64,000 nt of DNA from Antennarius striatus (Eukaryota; Chordata; Actinopteri; Lophiiformes; Antennariidae). A program made the position numbers and the translations under genes. Positions 1-22,718 of this stretch are shown here, piece after piece. Below the pieces are notes generated by a model. It saw only the letters and a list, made by a program, of their open reading frames with translations, was not told the DNA's origin and made no database searches. The stretch spans positions 8,983,001 to 9,047,000 of the forward strand of contig NC_090797.1 in the NCBI RefSeq assembly GCF_040054535.1, given 5' to 3'. The stretch's first letter is position 1. Every line of letters starts with the position of its first letter.

Positions 1-17
1 CGTTCAGGTCGACGTAC

Positions 18-6642
<6,625 letters not shown>

Positions 6643-6983
6643 CTTAAAAACAGCTCAAACGGGTCTTGTTTTGATTTCAATAAGAAACTTCAGATTTATT
6701 TTTTTTAATCATTTATTTAAAAATACGTCCTGCTGCTTCTGATCCAAACCCAGATGACGTGAACCATACATCAGATCATCTCGGCTGAATTAAAATCATA
6801 GGGATCGTCTCTGTGAACGACGATTACAGCTGAACTTTTCTGGGAAAACAGCGGATAATAGTTTTCATATGGCTTTCATTACATGTGCAGAACTTTTGGC
6901 ATCTACACATGAAATTCCTCCCTGTGAGCTGAAAGCAACGGGGCAGTTTTAATACAGACGGTGTTTTAAAATAAAAAACTCAC

Positions 6984-7130
6984 CCAAAGTCGTTATAACG
7001 TGGATTATGAGCGACATATCCTCGCTCGGACCATCGACAGCAGGTTAATGATGTGGATGCGTTCCGCTGCTGAGTGTGTGTTCGCGTGTATGAAGTGTGA
7101 AGTCAGAGACAGAGGGAGTTCACTGGTGGA
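6984..7130 (-). promoter_or_regulatory. Candidate lamb1 5'UTR exon and promoter side
   Basis: A good donor (GTGAGT) follows position 6984 on the minus strand and faces the acceptor just before the lamb1 start codon. The exon's right edge cannot be set. It carries an ATG at 7017 that is out of frame with the laminin start (see findings). Inferred from splice signals only. Confidence 0.45.
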
Positions 7131-8405
7131 AGTGCGCCTGTATGACATGTAGACAGTGCCAAAAGACGCAGAACTGGATCTATGAAGTGTGATCAGTGCC
7201 GAACTATTTACAATTGGAACTAAAAGCTTCCAACTGACGTTTATTTGAGTTTAAATGAAATAATTAAATCACTAAAGAACAGCAGCTCAACACAAATAAC
7301 TTTAGTTCTATAATATTAACCACCTACTTCAAATTCCATAACTTCCATTTTCTATGAGATGTCTGTGAGATGCTCAAGCTTCATCTTCCTCATTGATGGG
7401 GAAACATTTTCTTCTAGTATTTCCTGATACTTGATTGAATCCATTTTACCCTCTATACAGTCTAGCTTTGCTCCATAACTTACTGATGCAATATTATTCA
7501 TGGTACTGTTCTTTTCAGCATATTTTTTGTTCTTCATCATTGGCCTGTTGCTGAGCAACATATGCCCAAAAATTAATGTTTTCTTTCACTTTCACATGAA
7601 CAACATTCAAAAACGTCTGTGTCTGATCTACATGGATTGACTGGGATTGTGTATTAACTAAGGATCCTCTACATTTTTTGCACATTAAGACACAGAGGTG
7701 GATCGAGATATGCTCACATTTTTAAACTCCAGTAATGACAAATTGTTCATTAGAATATAGATAGATAAATAGATAGATACTTTATTAATCCCGGAGGAAA
7801 TTGCATATGACAAAAGTTATTAAGTTATTAAACATTTAATCTCATTATCAAGTTGCTGAAGAAAATTTGAAGGATTTGTGGAAAAAAAAACTATAATTTG
7901 AGCTAAAACAATAATATATCTTCAATTGGAATATCTACTGTAAAAACTAAAATAATTCTGAGAGATAATGATGCATGAAGAAGAAATAAATATTGAACAA
8001 CACTGCCTCTCAGTGTCGTTTATGAGAAACTACAACTTCAAACAGCCACAATTAACCCCTGACAGTGCTGCCTTCATGTTTCTGTAAACGTTTTGTTCAC
8101 TTTTTTTTTTAAATCCTCATCCTTATCTCCTTCAGTTATACAAACATTAACAGTAAAACCGAGTTCTTTTTACATTCTTCTGCCTGATGTTTTATGTAGG
8201 TGCTAGCTGCTCAGACAGCAGCTTTGGATGCTACTTTTACAAAGATACACCTCCACATTTCACTGAAAAAAAGAAAAGAAGAACTGTTCACAGACTTTAG
8301 TTTACAGATTTCAGGATCTTAACCTCATATTGGTTAATATGAATAGAGAAAAAGTGAAAGTGCCATGTATCTCTAAACTCAAAGCCAATAAAAGATAACA
8401 ACAGA

Positions 8406-9225
<820 letters not shown>

Positions 9226-9917
9226 GGTAAAGATTACTATTATTATTATTTGTATTATTATATTACGTAGGTTTGTTTGCCTAAATCTTGTTTAATCTTG
9301 CTAATTAAAGCCACCGAACAAAGCTGAACTGTCATTTAAAGTTGTGTTCTAGGAATTCTCAGCTTGTTGAAGTAGCTTGAAGACAAATCCTCTGCGTGTG
9401 GCTGTATCTCATTTTCACATCCTGTCAGAAGTACTGGAAAAATTATATTCTGGAAGTCCTTGCTTGACCCCGTAATTGAGGGACATTAGTAGAAAGGGCA
9501 AATTGATGTGTGCCTTAATTTTGTCTTTCCTGTTTGTGTGGGAGAAGGATGAGTCATACAAGAAGGAGGGAAATGTAAATAAAAAGTAATTCTAAGAGAT
9601 AAAGGAGCATTTTCCTGATCTGATTCTTCGATATTATTCATACTGTGCAGTCAGATGGGCATACGCCCTACTCTGCTATAAAAGTAGGTTGGTTGCAGTT
9701 GTCTTCAGTATAAGAGTTGAAGCATCTCAACATCTTGTTGATGATTGACTATAAAATGGAGCAAGAAATCCACAGGTAATTTTGTACTGAGATTATTTGG
9801 AGGGCAAAGCTCTGAAGTTGTCAGTTGATCTATGCTCCAACCCTATATTTCTCTCTTTTGACATTTCACAACATTCCGCAACACCCTTGAATTTAAAATT
9901 TTACCCCAACCTACTTG

Positions 9918-10450
9918 AATAGGTCAAAGATCAAAGCTAGTGCTCTGACCTACTGTCATTGATCAAAGCACTAGCTTTGATCTATGGTCTTACTCACACT
10001 GGCTTTCTCCCTCGTCTTTCTATCTTATCTGGTTCCTGAGAAAACAGTAGAAAGCCTTTATTGTCACTATACATAGTACAATGAGATTTTGGGTGTGAAC
10101 AACAGTTGAAATTTGACCTTGACCCAGTTTTCTCAAGGTTAAGGTTATCATCTCATTTTCATCCCCTTTGCCGCCCGAGTAATGTGCTTTTTGTTTCAAC
10201 TTTCTATCTGCAACGGTTGCGAAGATATTTGGTGGACATACTAACGAACGAACGAACGAACGAAAGAACGGACGAACACACGAACACTGACAATTACAAT
10301 ACATCACCGCTTTGATGTGATGTAAAACTCACAGTATTCTAGGATTAGGATTTGACCATAGATCAAACCTAGTGCTTTGATCTATCTATGCACTAGCTTT
10401 GACCTAACCTGAAAGGTCAAAGCTAGTGCACTTGTCAGGTACTTCTTTGG
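9918..10450. repeat. Composite repeat with AGGTCAAAG modules, old transposon remnant
   Basis: Copies of a GGTCAAAGCTAGTGC-type module occur in both orientations near 9921-9985 and 10360-10440. The middle (about 10030-10325) has features of fish retroposon tails: AGAAAGCCTTTATTGTCACT, CAACGGTTGCGAAGATATTT, an (ACGA)n run and ACAATACATCACCGCTTTGA. I take the whole stretch as an old repeat-family member. Confidence 0.6.
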
Positions 10451-11002
10451 GGGTACCCTGACCTACCCTTGAAGTAGATCAGGGTAAGTCGTGGGATGTT
10501 GTAGTCTCTGATGTTGTAGTCCTTGTTATTATATTCCAACAGTTACAGAGGAATCCAAAGTATTACGGATTCACTATAAATATAATACCAATTTCAAAAG
10601 AGTTTGTTTTGAAATTGAATAAATCAAATCTGGATGACTTGGATCTACTTCCCAGATTGTGCAGTGATTAAATGACACCACAACACTCACATTGAAAGGA
10701 GGCTCCCTCAACAGCAGGAGTCAAAACACTTCCTCTCTCTCTCCCTCCCTCTTGCAGTTTTTTCCCCTCCTTCATCGCTCTTCTCCCTTCGATTGTTTCG
10801 TTTTCTCCTGGTGTCACATTGATCCTTCCCCCATGCTTGGAGATCTGGCTGACAAACAGAGGGCAGAAAAAGACAGAAAGAAGGAAATAGATTAAGTTTT
10901 AATTTGTCTTTGTCATTCCTTATTTTTGTGCTTTATTTCTTTATTTCTCCTGTTGGTTTTTCTCTTTCTTCTTCTCTGTGGTTTTATTAAGTCTGATGAG
11001 AG

Positions 11003-14056
<3,054 letters not shown>

Positions 14057-14099
14057 TTTTAATGAAGAGCCAGGTCTGTACTTGTTCGTGTGTGTGTGT

Positions 14100-14131
<32 letters not shown>

Positions 14132-15856
14132 TTGTGTCATGACCTCCTCCAGTTTCTTTCTTCCTCTTCAATAATGAGAACCATGACTAATGTCAGCAAA
14201 ACATGTCATTACGGTATAAAAAATCATCCTACTTGAGACAGATAATCTATACTCAACACATTATTGCATCATAATGATACAGTTAATATTATATTATTAT
14301 AGGTCTTCATACATGAGAAGTCCAGTATGTCTTTAAAATAAAATTCCTAGTCCAGAAGCCAGAATCTGAATGTATGTCAAAGAACGTGACAAAAATCTGT
14401 TTTTTGTAACCCCGTCGTCCTTCCAGCAAGAATTGTGGAATTCTGTTTCTAGATTTTGAGCAATTTCTGTTTAGTGTTTTAAGCAGATTAAATCCACAAA
14501 AAACTTTCAGTATTTTTTTAATAATAATTATATTTTTGTATCCCCTATCCTCCTGGGTATTACTCATCACTCTGTCACATTGTGCTTTAACATGCCTGAC
14601 ATTTCAATTTGACCAGGTTAAAGCTTACTTCCTGATAATGACTCATAATGTCTCTTTCAGCCCTCCTTATGGAGTGAAAGGTGTTACAGAGAAACAATAT
14701 CACAGAGGTGAGAGAAGAAGATGAAGGCCTGCAGGCGTCCTTCAAGTCTTCAGCGTTCTCATCAGACAGCGGCACACAGAGGAGCCGTTTGTTCTGGATC
14801 AACTCCTCCGGGTTTATCTGGTTTGACTGGAACCCACGGGATCTGGATTTTTATTTAAACAGATCATTTGGGCTCAGCCATATGAAACCTAGACGAAGGC
14901 ATTTCAAACATCGCATGAAGAGGTTACAGGTTTTGATACTCATCATGGTGTGTAGCTGCATAATAAAGTGTCAGTGGCAGGTGCAACGGTGAACATATGC
15001 ACAGAAAACATGATGCCATTGGCACTTGATGTCTGGAGCTCTACTAGTCCTTTTGTGTTTACATTCCCTGTCTTGTCTTTATCTACCATATATTTATTTG
15101 GATTACATCCAGAGTGAATGTCTTTGTTAACTATTGGTTGTTTTTCTTGCCTTATTAAAGGGGTATCTGTCAGTGATATGTGTGCTAAAGCAAACTGGTC
15201 ATCACTGCAGAATTTTGTTTAGATATCGTTTTGCATTGTTGCACAACTGCAAATACAGTTGTACAACAATTCTTCAAGGTAAATTTGGAAAGACTTTGGG
15301 GATTTCATAATCTATTGTACATGATAGCTTCAAAAGATTCAGGGAATCTGAAGTAATCACTGTACACCGGGGACAAAGCTGAAACCTATACTGCCTTGCC
15401 ACAACCTTTGGGTCCTCAGATGCTACCACATTAAAAACAAACTGAATTCTGTCATAAACTTCACCACAGTAGCTCAGGAAAACTTCCAAATTCCAAATTG
15501 AAAGTCTACTATGCTGTTACTGTCCCAAAATCCAACATGAATCAGTGGAACCAATAACATTTTAAACTCCACAGCTATTGCAGTGGAGTTTAATATACAA
15601 AAAATATGTATAGAAACAAAGTGAAAAGAGCAGGAAGGCCCTGTCCAATAAACAAAACAATAAAAACCTCTCAACATGTCAACAAATCTAATTTGAAAAT
15701 GAAAAAGGATTGTTTCAGCTTCAACCTCTAAGTAACTTATTAACAAGCTAAGATTCTTAGGAGAACATAGAACTAAGGTTGGTGTAGTGGAGGAGAGAAC
15801 GCCACTCTGAATTCAAAATTCTTGGTCAAAGCTCATTTAAGAAGGACTGAGGTGTT
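14132..15856. other. Region downstream of the OCC1 homolog
   Basis: Probably partly 3'UTR; an AATAAA lies near 14961. Two overlapping open frames (minus 14802-14587, plus 14681-14992) have no recognised homology. An 11-bp perfect inverted repeat (TTAAACTCCAC, 15562-15572 with 15583-15593) is present. Nothing else is supported. Confidence 0.4.
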
Positions 15857-15961
15857 ATGGAAAAAACAAGCAGAACAAAGGAACGCCACTGCGGAGCAGA
15901 GGAGTTTAGTTTCCCCACAGAACGTGCAAAAACTACCAACAAAGAGCTGAACGGACCGCCG
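15857..15961 (+). other. Candidate upstream exon of the BAAT/ACOT-like gene
   Basis: An ATG at 15857 opens 35 codons that end at a GTAAGA donor after 15961. If joined to the acceptor before 17832, the frame stays open through 16 more codons into the ATG at 17880. It could be 5'UTR or an N-terminal extension (see findings). Confidence 0.4.
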
Positions 15962-17831
15962 GTAAGAACGCTTTTTATTTTTGTGTGTGGAAGCTAGGTA
16001 CCTGAGGTGTAGGTGAAGATGTTTGTAGGAATAGTTGGTGTAACTTGTTTAGTCAGAAAAATATTGCAGCAGTCTACTTAATCCCTATTTAAAGTGTTTG
16101 ATGTGCAGACATAATTGTGCTGGATCAGTGGCTGCTAGTGTAATTATGGGACGTAAATGTGTGTCTAGACCTGGGGGGAAATTGTGGGATAATTTGTATG
16201 TTGGTCTAGTAAAATGCTTAATTCATTGGTTCCATGGTTTAAAAGAAAAACAAAAATGTATTTTATATATTTTGATGCATTTATATTGAAATAATTCACT
16301 TACATCTGTTTTAACTTAAAGGAAAAAAATTAAATCTATTTTCATGGACTTGGTTAATAGTTCATATGAAAGGGTTTTTGATAACTGACCATTATGAATT
16401 GGTATTAATTATAATTATTAATAATAGGTTTGATATTATTTGATTAGTTAGAACCTGTTTTACAAAATGGTTTCATGTGGTTTTGTCTAAGGTTTTTCAC
16501 CTTGGTTGTAAAGGTCAAGGTTGTGATATAATTTTTATATTTTTAAATTCTATACTTCAAATTTCAGCAGTACATCCTCCCTCTTTGCTGTTTGAGCTAA
16601 GACTCCCCAAAACACTCGAGGCCAGGGCCTTTACTGTTGGTACAAACCAACTGCTCTAGCAAAGGAACGTAAGCCAAACTCACCCCTAATTTTGGTGACA
16701 AAAATTAAAAAAGCATTTCAAAACAATATGACACATAATCCCCACAATCATCGTAAGTACAGCTTTTATCTTAAACAAAAGTCACTGTATAAAGGATTCA
16801 GCAAATGAAGGATCTAATTTTCCTGCTCTATTATTTCATAATCATGATTCATAACGTGGAATCTCTTCTTGTACTTTGCATCACTTTTGCACCAGAAAAT
16901 AATAAACCTGTTTATCTTAGAACTGTTTTTTTATGCTCCTCCTATTAAAACCTTTCAGACCAGTGAGCGCATAGAGCTCAGACCAGTTAGATTTCTCTGG
17001 TTCCTGCAAGATGTGACAGCAAAATTCATCTCTGTGAGTTCTTTGCTTAAAGTGTTTTCTGTAATGTTAATTTGATCCAAATGTTTTTATTCGTATTTGA
17101 ACCGAGAATTTTGTTCATTTTTACTCTAAATGTACAAAGTTTTAGTCTTAAAACTGCAGAAATATCTTGTGGACTTAATTTAGTTACTCTCAACCTCAAA
17201 AATCATGTATGAAATGTATTTACTGCATGTGGTAGTTGGACAGGAGCTAGTATCATTCTAGTAAAACTAGAAATTAAGTGTTTATTGCAGCTTGGCAGAA
17301 ACAGAGTAAAAGACATTAATTGTGTTAGTAAGTAGTTCTCCATACCAAAATCTTTTTCAAGATTATCTGGAAACGTTTCTTCCATTTTGTCTGCACGATG
17401 AGGGAACAATACATTTGTTTCACAGGATTATACAATTGAAAAAAAGCTGAAAACACATAAAAACACATTTGTACACACTTAAGTCTTCTGTTGATTACTG
17501 TATATCAGCAGGTCATGTCGTGACACGTACTGAAATCCAGCTGGTGCAATTATCATACCAAAAATACATAAACAAGTCCAGACATTGAACACAACAATGA
17601 CAATAGTAACAAGACATACTGTATATGATGGGCACCTGAAAAACGTCTTCCTCTTTCTTAAACAGTTTACTTACCAGAAGAGCAGTTTATACTCTTTCCC
17701 AAACATTCTTCGAGATTTATCTAGACTGTTACAAAATATATTATATATTATATAAGTGTTGTAAATTTATAAGCATGCACAAATCACCTTTATATTTCCA
17801 GAGTGTCATATCTTTCTATAATATTTTGCAG
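15962..17831. other. Candidate first intron or upstream region of the BAAT/ACOT-like gene
   Basis: AT-rich sequence with only short open frames and no recognised exon, repeat or RNA gene. Confidence 0.4.
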
Positions 17832-17879
17832 GTCAAGGCTGTCCCTGTCTTTGAATTTCTCCACAGGCGATTATCGACC

Positions 17880-20800
17880 ATGGCTCAGTCCGCCCCTCCG
17901 GTTCTCTCTGTTGTCCCCACCCGGGCTCTGGTGGATGAGAAGTTCAAGGTGTTGGTAGAGAACCTGGCTCCAGGATCCCCAGTAACCCTTCACTCCCTCC
18001 ACCAATCAGAGGATCAGGATTACTGGGAGGCCTTTGGACACTACATCAGTGATCACAGAGGAGTGGTATCTGGTGAGTGTTCTCCTTTGTAGCTGCCATG
18101 TCCAGTTTAAGGAGTGTCCTCATACGCTCAACACAACCAGACCCCAGGTGTTTGCTGTCTGTCTTTAACCTGCTGGTTTCTTTTAGAACTTTGTTTTCCT
18201 GTGATTGACTTTTCATTGTTTCCAGTTGCAGAGGATTTGAGTTTTGGGGGCACCTACACAGGAGTAGAGGTCATGGGTTTGTTGTGGAGTATGCGGCCAG
18301 CTCCAGGAAGTCATGATTGCAAAAGGTAATCTATGAAATGTCTGGGAAGCTGCAGTTAAACTTGTCTGTCCTGACAGTGAATATTTATTTATTGATTGCA
18401 CCTACTGTAAGTGCAAACAGTTTTCAAGCACCGTAAGTTGTTAACCATGAAATAAAGAAAGTTGTTAGAATGGCTCGGAGACGTGTATCAACTGGGTTCA
18501 TGTGAAGTTTTAGTTTTAACTATAGCTAGGTGATCCTCAATGGTTCCTCCTCCAGTGAGGGTCTGACATGATCATTGAAATGCAATGCTAAAACATTAGA
18601 GTGTTCTTTTAAAAAAATTATACAACACACTGAATCTAATAAAAACACTATCAGAGCATACAACAAAGTGTGAAAATATTTTACAATATGCAAACAGACA
18701 ACTGCAGCCTAGAGAGATTTTTGACTGTAGACTGAGATTAGTGAGCTTGGTTAATCTTTTCCTTCTCATTGCTGAATTTCAGGCTAGTCCAATGCACAGG
18801 AATATAAGAATACATGGTGGTACTGAGGATAATTAAAGTTCTGCCGTTTTCTTTACCTATCAGGTTGAGAAAGAAAAATGTCTGCACCCCCATTCTGGTC
18901 AGCATCTCGGTCTACAGAGGACATTTAGCTGAGGGCTTCAGGGATCAGAGTCCTCTGGCGTCGGTGCTCATAGAAAGATGGTACATGGCTCCAGGGGTCC
19001 AGAGGATCGATATCAGAGAGAAAGGAGTCAGAGGGACCCTCTTTATACCACCAGGTACAGCTGAGTTATGTTCTGTTTTTGTTGATCTTGAAAGAGTTTG
19101 GAATGTTTTCTGACTCTTTTTTGGTTCAACTGTGGCATCATCATTGTTTAATTTCTTCAAGGTGTCTTTTCTCAGATGAAGTTTAGACACATTTGTTTCT
19201 CTGCTTCAGGTCCAGGGCCTTTCCCTGGGATGTTGGATATGTGGGGAGGGGGTGGAGGACTGGTGGAGTATCGCACGTCTTTGCTGGCCTCCCACGGTTA
19301 TGCTTCTTTTGCACTGGAGTATTTCCCCCCCGGTGCGATGTGGAAAGCAGATGTTGACTTGAGTCATTTTGAGGTGAGTGTTATTTTATTTATTTTATTA
19401 CTTTCAGAGTTCTTCCATTCCGTATGAAGGTTGTTTGATATTTAATTTAATTGATATCATATATTTGTTGTCATGTATTAATATTAATACTGTTTCTGGG
19501 TCTCTTTTTCCTTAGCTAGTTGTTTGTACACAGCTTTGCTGTGGTTACTTGTTTGGATTTTATGCCCCATCTTCTTCCAGAGTTTTCTATTGACCAGGTT
19601 TAGTATTATTTCCTGAGCTGAATCTATTTTTAACATGTGAAGTTTCCATGTTCATTGAACTTTCATAGACATGTTATCATTTAAGGAATAACTAAAAGAA
19701 ATCAGTAGATGCTATCCAAAATTTTAAAAAATCCTAATCAAAAACATTCCAACCAGTTAGCAGTTAGCGGTTGGCCAAAGGCACAGTGATGGATGTTAGA
19801 AAGACTAGCCCATGTTGTCTGATCATACAGAAGAGCTAATTTACCACATATTGCTGAAAAAAAGCTTTGCTGGTTCTGACAAAAAGGTATCAGAACGTGC
19901 TGAACATTCAACTTGTTCTTTATGGGGCTGTGTAGCTGCAAACGTGGCAGAGCTCCCATGAATTACTTGTTCAAAGTCATTAAAAAAAATAAAATAGTTT
20001 TATATTTGGGTAAATCTCCCAAAAGATGTAAACTGGATTTTGCAGTGAACCCAGGTCAAACTTTCCTGTTATTTGCTTCTACACAGACAGCATTCAATAT
20101 CCTCAAGGACCATCCTCAAGTGATCCCACACAGAATTGGAATATTTGGTTTTTGCTTAGGTTCGACTGTGGCCATGCACTTAGTAACTGAGAGCAGCATT
20201 ATCAAGGCAAGTTCTAAATATTTTTGATCTATTTTTTTGTATGACCTTGAATATGTCGATGCTGAAGTATGTGCCACTAACGAATAACCAGAAAGGGCTG
20301 TTAGTCTTCAAGTATATTATGTTACTCTGTTCCAGCCTCTTTGTTGTGTTTGTGTCAGTGGTTTTCACATGACTGTGCCTGAGTTCACTGTTAAGAAAGT
20401 CCATGAATTGATGGTCAAGTAAGTATTTGTTGTGTCAGAAATATGAATACACTATAGCGTTTCTCAGCTCGGATGACAGACCAGTTACTTGTGATGACAG
20501 GCATTCTAATGTGGTCCGTTTGGATGAGAACAACCATGAGATATGGAGAGACTTGGGTCCAGAAATGATAAAAGACCCCTCATATAAACTGAATGTAAGT
20601 ACATTTTTCACTGTTAACTCGTAGGGATGGGATTATGTATAGGATTACTCTCATTTGTCATAAAATTCTATTACCTAGTGTAATTTAGTTTGGGGCGGCA
20701 CGGTGGCACATTGGGTGGCGCTGTTTCATCACAGCAAGAAAGTTCTGGGTTCGATTCCACCTGGGGCTCTTCTGTGGAGACTTTGGATGTTCTCCCCATT

Positions 20801-22718
20801 GTTCCATAAGACTATATCCTTAGAACCTTTTTATTTTAGAAATAAGTTAATTTTTAATTGTACACTGAAGATCCTATTCCTCTGAGCTTGAGAAAGTTAT
20901 TCACATGTAGAATATTGTAACTGGATGCTGGATTTTAAAACAAGTAGGATTTTTAATCCTACTACATGGTTTTAGACAGAGCATTCCAATCTATTTTTAC
21001 CAATTTGTTTTAAATCTATTTATCTCATTGGCAACATTTCCATCTCAATTTACTTTTCTTTGCTGTTGATTTGGATCCATTTACTTGTTTTTAATCAGAT
21101 TTTCGTCTATGTAATGCTTTGTAATTTAATATTTTATTACTGCTTTTTGTAGAAGTAGTAAGGATTGTTATTATTGTAGAGTACTAGCATGATAACCAAA
21201 TACAAGTGTTCAGTTCAACTAGTTGTTGCTGCTGTCAGGGGCAATGTATACACAGGTTTCTGAATTAACAATTCTCATGATTTTTTTCTGAAACACATTT
21301 TAAAGTGTTTCCTTGTGGATATTTCTATCCAAGGTGCAGAAAATAAACTGTCCAGTGTTGTTGGTCAGTGGTCATGAAGATCAAAACTGTGCTGCAGTGG
21401 AGAATGCTGAAGATGTGAGTGTATATTCTAATCATGTATGTGTTCACTTATGTCCAGGAAAAATTATTGAAAACAGTCAAATCCACAACTTTAAAAATTT
21501 TATCTGAATTTATGAATCTTAGCGTTCTGCTCCATTAAAATAAATCAGCCGAATGCAATACAGCTTGGATGAAACAATATGTGATTGCCACACTAAGTGA
21601 AAATCATCATCTAGAGGGTACGCTAAGGGCTTGACTTAAATAAATTTTGGATTCTTTTCAAGATGTACAGACATAACTACAAACGGCAGAGTATCATGGG
21701 AAGATAAAAATGTGAATCTTAGTGTTGAATGAACATACTAATGCTTTTTGATATCAATGTTCTCAGCTGAATAGATCAGGAAACATCCACTGAGTAATAT
21801 AAATCAGCATATTTATTCTCCCTCCGATATCAAAATATGAATTTTTTTTCTAAATTCTAAAAGGAACACTTTAACATTCATTCATATACTGAATTAGTTC
21901 TGATACCTTGCCAGAAAGGACTGGAAGCTTCTTAGTTATGATCCAGCAAAATATGAATATGCATTTTTAGCAGATTATAAGTGTTTCTTTTTAAAATAAA
22001 ACAAAGATTTGTATATAAAATCTAATTCTATTTTCAATCTGTGCTATGTGGATTTAAAATCTGACCCTCAGATCTTCCAGAGCATGACAGTACTGGGGAA
22101 GGAGCACCTGGTGACCAGCGTGCAGTACCCTGGTGCTGGACACATGATTGAACCACCCTTCTCACCACACAGCAGCGCTATTCCATTTGTATTTAAGGCA
22201 AAAATAAAATGTGAGTTCTGTTTTTCACAGGGTCACAGAGCTCAATGCAGATCCAAATGAAAATCTATGTACATCAGATTTAGACGTCTGGCTGTTAGAA
22301 ATCCAGTAGCTTTTAATGGTTACAGTATTATGAGTTTGATTTTGGATTAGATTTAAATTGAATTGAAAAAGGATAGTTTGGTTAACTTGGGGGATATACA
22401 GTATTTGCCTTGCTCATGGTGGTCCAAATGGCCTAAAAAAGACTAGATATTTAATAGACAGCAGGTGGTTGAAGAAAAAAAAAAGGGTATTTGACTAACT
22501 GGGTCTGTGCCTGTGCTTTATGCTACCTCTGGCATGTCATCCTGTTCTAGACTCAGTGAGTGAAAGCATCTATTCTCAAACATATCATTTCAGCGAAATG
22601 GGCGTGTGGTGGACAACCTAAACCCCATTCAGACGCAAAAGAAGACGCCTGGATGAAGATCTTAGCTTTCCTGCAGCATCATCTGTACTTCTGCACTACT
22701 CCAAAAGCCAAGATGTGA
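17880..22718 (+). CDS. BAAT/ACOT-family acyl-CoA N-acyltransferase or thioesterase, Cys-type triad
   Basis: Ten exons: 17880-18072, 18226-18325, 18864-19054, 19210-19373, 20087-20206, 20336-20418, 20468-20594, 21334-21414, 22072-22210 and 22594-22718. Phases agree and give 440 residues, close to the usual 420 or so. The N-terminal beta-sandwich domain is marked by PTRALVDEKF, GGTYTGVEVMGLLWSM and VLIERWYMAPGV. The alpha/beta-hydrolase part has RGTLFIPPGPGPFPGMLD, GGGGGLVEYRTSLLASHGYA, nucleophile motif GFCLGS (Cys239), acid in SGHEDQN (Asp342) and PGAGHMIEPPFSP (His377). The family conjugates bile acyl-CoAs with taurine or glycine (BAAT, Cys nucleophile) or hydrolyses fatty acyl-CoAs (ACOT1/2/4, Ser nucleophile); the Cys favours the BAAT type. 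It ends in AKM, a plausible peroxisomal PTS1. Fish orthologs carry mixed names, so I give no symbol. Intron 5 has a GC donor. Confidence 0.92.
20693..20798 (+). mobile_element. tRNA-like SINE fragment
   Basis: It starts GGGGCGGCACGGTGGC, then an A-box-like GTGGCACATTGGGTGGCGCT and a B-box-like GGGTTCGATTCC, and breaks off after GGATGTTCTCCCC. It lies in intron 7 of the BAAT/ACOT-like gene. Same family as 3967-4197 and 59746-60039. Confidence 0.8.
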
